This document shows, piece after piece, positions 30,728 through 33,177 of a stretch of DNA of 33,177 nucleotides (position 1 is its first letter; every line of letters starts with the position of its first letter). This DNA is from Aestuariivirga sp. GTDB taxonomy: Bacteria; Pseudomonadota; Alphaproteobacteria; Rhizobiales; Aestuariivirgaceae. Both the position numbers and the translations under genes were made by a program. A model generated the notes under the pieces. It had not been told where the DNA came from, searched no databases, and saw nothing but the letters and a program-made list of their open reading frames with translations. The stretch is from assembly GCF_020252395.1 (NCBI RefSeq), contig NZ_JADCDB010000036.1:1-33177 (forward strand), given 5' to 3'.

Positions 30728-32452
30728 TTACTGCTTGACTTGGGCGACCTGCAGCGGCGAAGGCGCCTGCTGCATCATGGCCAGAACCCGCTGCTTCATC
30801 TGGTTGAACTTCGCCAGTTCCTTGCCGGCGAGTTGCTTGCCGCCCGCGGCGTTGATGCGCGTCGGGTTCACGGGGCGGCCATTGGCGTGGACCTCGTAAT
30901 GGAGGTGCGGCCCGGTGGACCGGCCGGTCGAGCCCACATAGCCGATGATCTGGCCCTGGTTCACCTTGACGCCCCGGCGGATGCCGGTGGCGAGCTTGCT
31001 CATGTGGGCGTAGAGCGTTTCGTAGCGGTTGTTGTGCTTGATCTCGACGGCGATGCCGAAGGCGCCGTGCCGGCCAGCGATCTTCACGACGCCCGAACCG
31101 GCGGCGCGGATCGGGGTGCCCTGCGGCACGCCGAAGTCGACGCCCGCATGCATCTTGGAGTAGCCGAGCAGCGGGTGCATGCGCATGCCGAAGCCGGAGG
31201 TCAGCCGGGCGCCGGAGACCGGCGTCTTCAGCAGCGACTTCTGCGCGCTGCGGCCCTGTTCGTCGAAGTAATCGGTCTGCCCGTCCCTGGTGGTGTAGCG
31301 GTAATATGTCTTGGTCTTGCCGTCGAGGGTGAGCTGCGCAAAGTGCAGCACCTTGCGCCGCGACGAGGAACCGGTCAGCGGGTTGCCGTAGAACACCCCG
31401 AAGCTGTCGGAGGCCTTCACCTGGCGCTGGAAGTCGACGTCATAAGAGAAGATGCGGGTGAATTCCGCAATGATATAGTCTGGGATCTTGTTGTCCTTGG
31501 CCGTGCCGTAGAGGCTCGATCCCACCTCGGCTTCCGTGCGGAAGTGATTGATCTGCGCATATTGCGACTTGGTTCCGGCCTTGGCGCCCTCGATCGCCGC
31601 CTGGAAGCGGCCGTCTTCGTCAGCCTCGACGGTGAGCGTTTCCTTCGGGCCCGGGTTGAAGGAGAGCTCCACCGGGAAGGTCACCTCGCGGCCGTAGAAG
31701 TCGATCTGCCGGTCGAGGGTCAGCTCGATCGATGTTCCCGGCTTGATCATGTTCACCGGGAAGATCGGATCGATGGCGGCGACCAGCGCCTTGGCGGCAT
31801 CCGGGCTCACACCGCGGTCGGTCAGCACGCCGATCAGCGTCTGGCCCTTGGCCAGGGTGAAGGTTTCGTCGGTCGGCTCGGGCGGCACCTGCTTGGTGAT
31901 GGTGGTGATATTCTCCTCGTTATCCACGCCGTCGATGTCGGCGTCGATGACCAACGGCCTGGCATCGCTGTAGGGCAGGTCGTCCGAGGTGATCTCGGGA
32001 TAGAGGTTGGCGTTGTTCAGGTCACGTTCCGGCACCACCGGCTGGTAGGCGGCGGAGAGTTCCTTCCGGCCCATCAGGGCGCCGGGCGCATCCGCCGGAA
32101 AGCCGGCGATGGAAGCTTTCTCGACCGAGGCATAGGCATCGCGCGGGGCGGCGTTCTCGCCGAAGATGCCCAGAACGGCGCTGCCGATGACGAGCGAACC
32201 GGCAATGCCGGCAACACAGGTGGTCAGCAGCCAGCGGTGATGCGCAGGCTCGACCTGAAACGGATCGGGTGTCGGATCGATAACGGCTGCAGGGGCGGGC
32301 AAGGCGCGCAACGCGGCAGCTGAGCGCGGAGTGGCGGCACCGCGCGGCGCCGTGGCGGAACGGGGCGCCGGTTTCGAAGGAAGTGGCGGACGGCTGGTCG
32401 AGCCGGCAACTGGCGTGCGGGCGCGGAACTGTCTGTCAAGGCGATCGTTCAA
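30728..32452 (-). CDS. M23 family zinc metallopeptidase (peptidoglycan endopeptidase), membrane anchored
   Basis: A 574-residue LytM-type enzyme that cuts peptidoglycan cross-bridges in the periplasm. A basic Pro/Ala/Arg-rich cytoplasmic head (1-68) is followed by one transmembrane helix (about 72-97: WLLTTCVAGIAGSLVIGSAV). A periplasmic region with a LysM/OapA-like segment follows (FTLAKGQTLIGVLTDRGV). The C-terminal peptidase M23 domain carries all ligands: HAGVDFG (HxxxD, about 435), LYAHMSKL and HLHYEV (about 515). The layout is like RgsM, the unipolar-growth PG hydrolase of Sinorhizobium, and related cell-cycle endopeptidases. A CtrA-like site lies 341 bp upstream. Start ATG 32452 keeps the basic head, typical of the group. 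Confidence 0.92.
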   Translation of the reverse strand: MNDRLDRQFRARTPVAGSTSRPPLPSKPAPRSATAPRGAATPRSAAALRALPAPAAVIDPTPDPFQVEPAHHRWLLTTCVAGIAGSLVIGSAVLGIFGENAAPRDAYASVEKASIAGFPADAPGALMGRKELSAAYQPVVPERDLNNANLYPEITSDDLPYSDARPLVIDADIDGVDNEENITTITKQVPPEPTDETFTLAKGQTLIGVLTDRGVSPDAAKALVAAIDPIFPVNMIKPGTSIELTLDRQIDFYGREVTFPVELSFNPGPKETLTVEADEDGRFQAAIEGAKAGTKSQYAQINHFRTEAEVGSSLYGTAKDNKIPDYIIAEFTRIFSYDVDFQRQVKASDSFGVFYGNPLTGSSSRRKVLHFAQLTLDGKTKTYYRYTTRDGQTDYFDEQGRSAQKSLLKTPVSGARLTSGFGMRMHPLLGYSKMHAGVDFGVPQGTPIRAAGSGVVKIAGRHGAFGIAVEIKHNNRYETLYAHMSKLATGIRRGVKVNQGQIIGYVGSTGRSTGPHLHYEVHANGRPVNPTRINAAGGKQLAGKELAKFNQMKQRVLAMMQQAPSPLQVAQVKQ

Positions 32453-32464
32453 TACTCATATCCC

Positions 32465-32524
32465 CTGTCTCACTTGCACGAGCCTCACTCGCACGTGTCT
32501 CACTCGCACGTGTCTCACCTGCAC
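32465..32524. repeat. four tandem 15-bp repeats upstream of the M23 gene
   Basis: Four units of the form GTGTCTCACTCGCAC start at 32465, 32480, 32495 and 32510; unit 3 gives the consensus and units 1, 2 and 4 differ by a few bases each. They begin 13 bp from the peptidase start codon, in its 5' leader or promoter. A unit length of 15 preserves reading frame, but no gene is expected here. Copy-number variation could alter expression. Confidence 0.85.
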
Positions 32525-32999
32525 GCCTGGAACGTGCCACCTGCCTGCTTCCCTCGATCGGCAGGTCCAGCGGAGCCTGGTTATTTGTCTTGCTCCGTCT
32601 GGGACTCAAGGCCCCCTTTTTGAGGCCCCAACGCGCGTCGGAAAATGCCCGTACAAATCCAGATAGTCAACCGCCAATGGCTTGCGGCTTTCCACAGGGT
32701 CCCGCCTGCCTGTGCGGGGCTCCGTGCGGGGCTCCGGCCGCCGTCGCGGAGGCGAGCAAAAGGACACCATGTTGCAATATCCCATTTGCACGTTACAACT
32801 TCGTTAACCATGTTTCAGGATCGCGACCGGACCCAGCCCGCGTGACGGCAGGCGGCCTCCCGTCGCAAACCAGGCAAAATGGCAGGCAAAGCCCAGGGCC
32901 TGCCTTTGCGGACGCCACGTCCCGCGACCGGCACGGTCAAGTTTCATTTCTCTTTTTCAACTACTTACGGGATTTTTGAGGATTCCATATCCGACCCGC
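32525..32999. other. non-coding stretch between M23 gene and rRNA promoter
   Basis: Several ORFs cross this region but none has family sequence, a ribosome binding site or consistent codon use. A short stem-loop GGCAGGC-N10-GCCTGCC lies at 32881-32904, without a T-run. The direct repeat GTGCGGGGCTCC occurs twice near 32711-32735. A CtrA-like site is listed separately. Confidence 0.5.
32793..32811. promoter_or_regulatory. CtrA-like site (TTAC-N7-TTAACCAT)
   Basis: TTAC (32793-32796), seven bases, TTAACCAT (32804-32811). It differs by one base from the alphaproteobacterial CtrA consensus TTAA-N7-TTAA and retains the frequent CC extension. It lies about 340 bp upstream of the M23 peptidase gene. 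Single sites of this kind occur by chance in genomes, so confidence is modest. Confidence 0.4.
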
Positions 33000-33029
33000 T
33001 TGACACTCTTGCTGGGCGTCTCATATAAG
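33000..33029 (+). promoter_or_regulatory. strong sigma-70 promoter, probably of an rRNA operon
   Basis: A consensus -35 TTGACA (33000-33005), 18 bases, then TATAAG (33024-33029); CATATA two bases earlier gives a 16-base spacer. It faces an untranslated region that runs to the window edge without any coding ORF, as expected for a 16S rRNA leader. Confidence 0.75.
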
Positions 33030-33035
33030 GCTCGG

Positions 33036-33177
33036 TACTGAGGGACGCATCGCTTTGAGCGTTGTGGTTCTTTTTTTGCCGAAAGCCGACAAGGTGGCAG
33101 GTTTGCCGGTGATCCTGAGAGGGTTGGACCGGGGGATTTGTGCGTTTGGTTTTTGGTTAGCTGATTGACATTGTGAA
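33036..33177 (+). other. probable rRNA operon leader (16S rRNA starts beyond the window)
   Basis: The last 140 bases lack ORFs and end in GCTGATTGACATTGTGAA, which closely resembles the conserved box just upstream of rhizobial 16S rRNA genes (GATTGACA followed by TTGTGAA or TTGAATA). Antitermination and processing signals lie there in other Rhizobiales. The 16S gene itself is not in the window, so this call is by similarity of the leader to memory of such regions and to the strong promoter upstream. Confidence 0.65.

Noticed and set aside
30410..32323. 637-codon plus-strand ORF opposite the M23 peptidase
   Set aside because: Antisense shadow of a gene with intact catalytic motifs; no recognisable domain.

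Overview
The window looks like chromosomal DNA of a GC-rich alphaproteobacterium, most likely order Hyphomicrobiales (Rhizobiales). Support comes from the gene content: an F1-ATPase operon in the order atpH-A-G-D-C, groES-groEL under a CIRCE operator, ubiG divergent from lysC, ptsP, prfA-prmC, a DUF4167 gene followed by clpB, three DUF1127 small proteins, and an alphaproteobacterial-type rRNA operon leader at the right edge. I cannot place it at genus level.

Layout. 1-126: the last codons of an IS630-type transposase. 341-663: two overlapping DUF1127 genes and a terminator. 731-1230: a 500-bp cassette, a small GIY-YIG nuclease gene bracketed by two identical 74-bp elements that can each fold into a closed three-hairpin structure. 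1437-6279: F1 ATP synthase operon with a strong terminator. 6370-8908 (minus strand): accessory defence island with a C5 cytosine methyltransferase, a GIY-YIG putative restriction endonuclease and Vsr, followed by a short ORF that starts with a decayed piece of groEL. 8977-11190: groESL (minus) with terminator, CIRCE and a heat-shock-like promoter. 11248-13001: a MocR-type regulator divergent from the third DUF1127 gene, with phased GACAAT motifs between them. 13002-14459: xylulokinase. 14635-15777: an AT-richer Fic gene, probably acquired. 15779-23828: ubiG / lysC / ptsP / a RodZ-like membrane HTH protein / a 3' remnant of dtd / prfA / prmC. 23829-28652: a structured leader plus DUF4167 gene, an FNT-family transporter and clpB. 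28784-32452: a YjbR-like protein, a small secreted protein, an MFS transporter and an M23 peptidase. 32453-33177: a non-coding stretch with 15-bp tandem repeats, a CtrA-like site, and an rRNA promoter and leader reading out of the window.

Most of the window is conserved housekeeping DNA. The accessory material sits at the junctions between conserved blocks: the IS end and GIY-YIG cassette before atpH, the methylase/nuclease/Vsr island between atpC and groEL, Fic between xylB and ubiG, and the dtd remnant between the RodZ-like gene and prfA. The best candidate for a little-described system is the GIY-YIG gene with its two identical palindromic elements. It has the layout expected of a minimal nuclease-plus-repeat mobile unit, comparable in concept to REP elements and their RAYT transposases but with a GIY-YIG enzyme.
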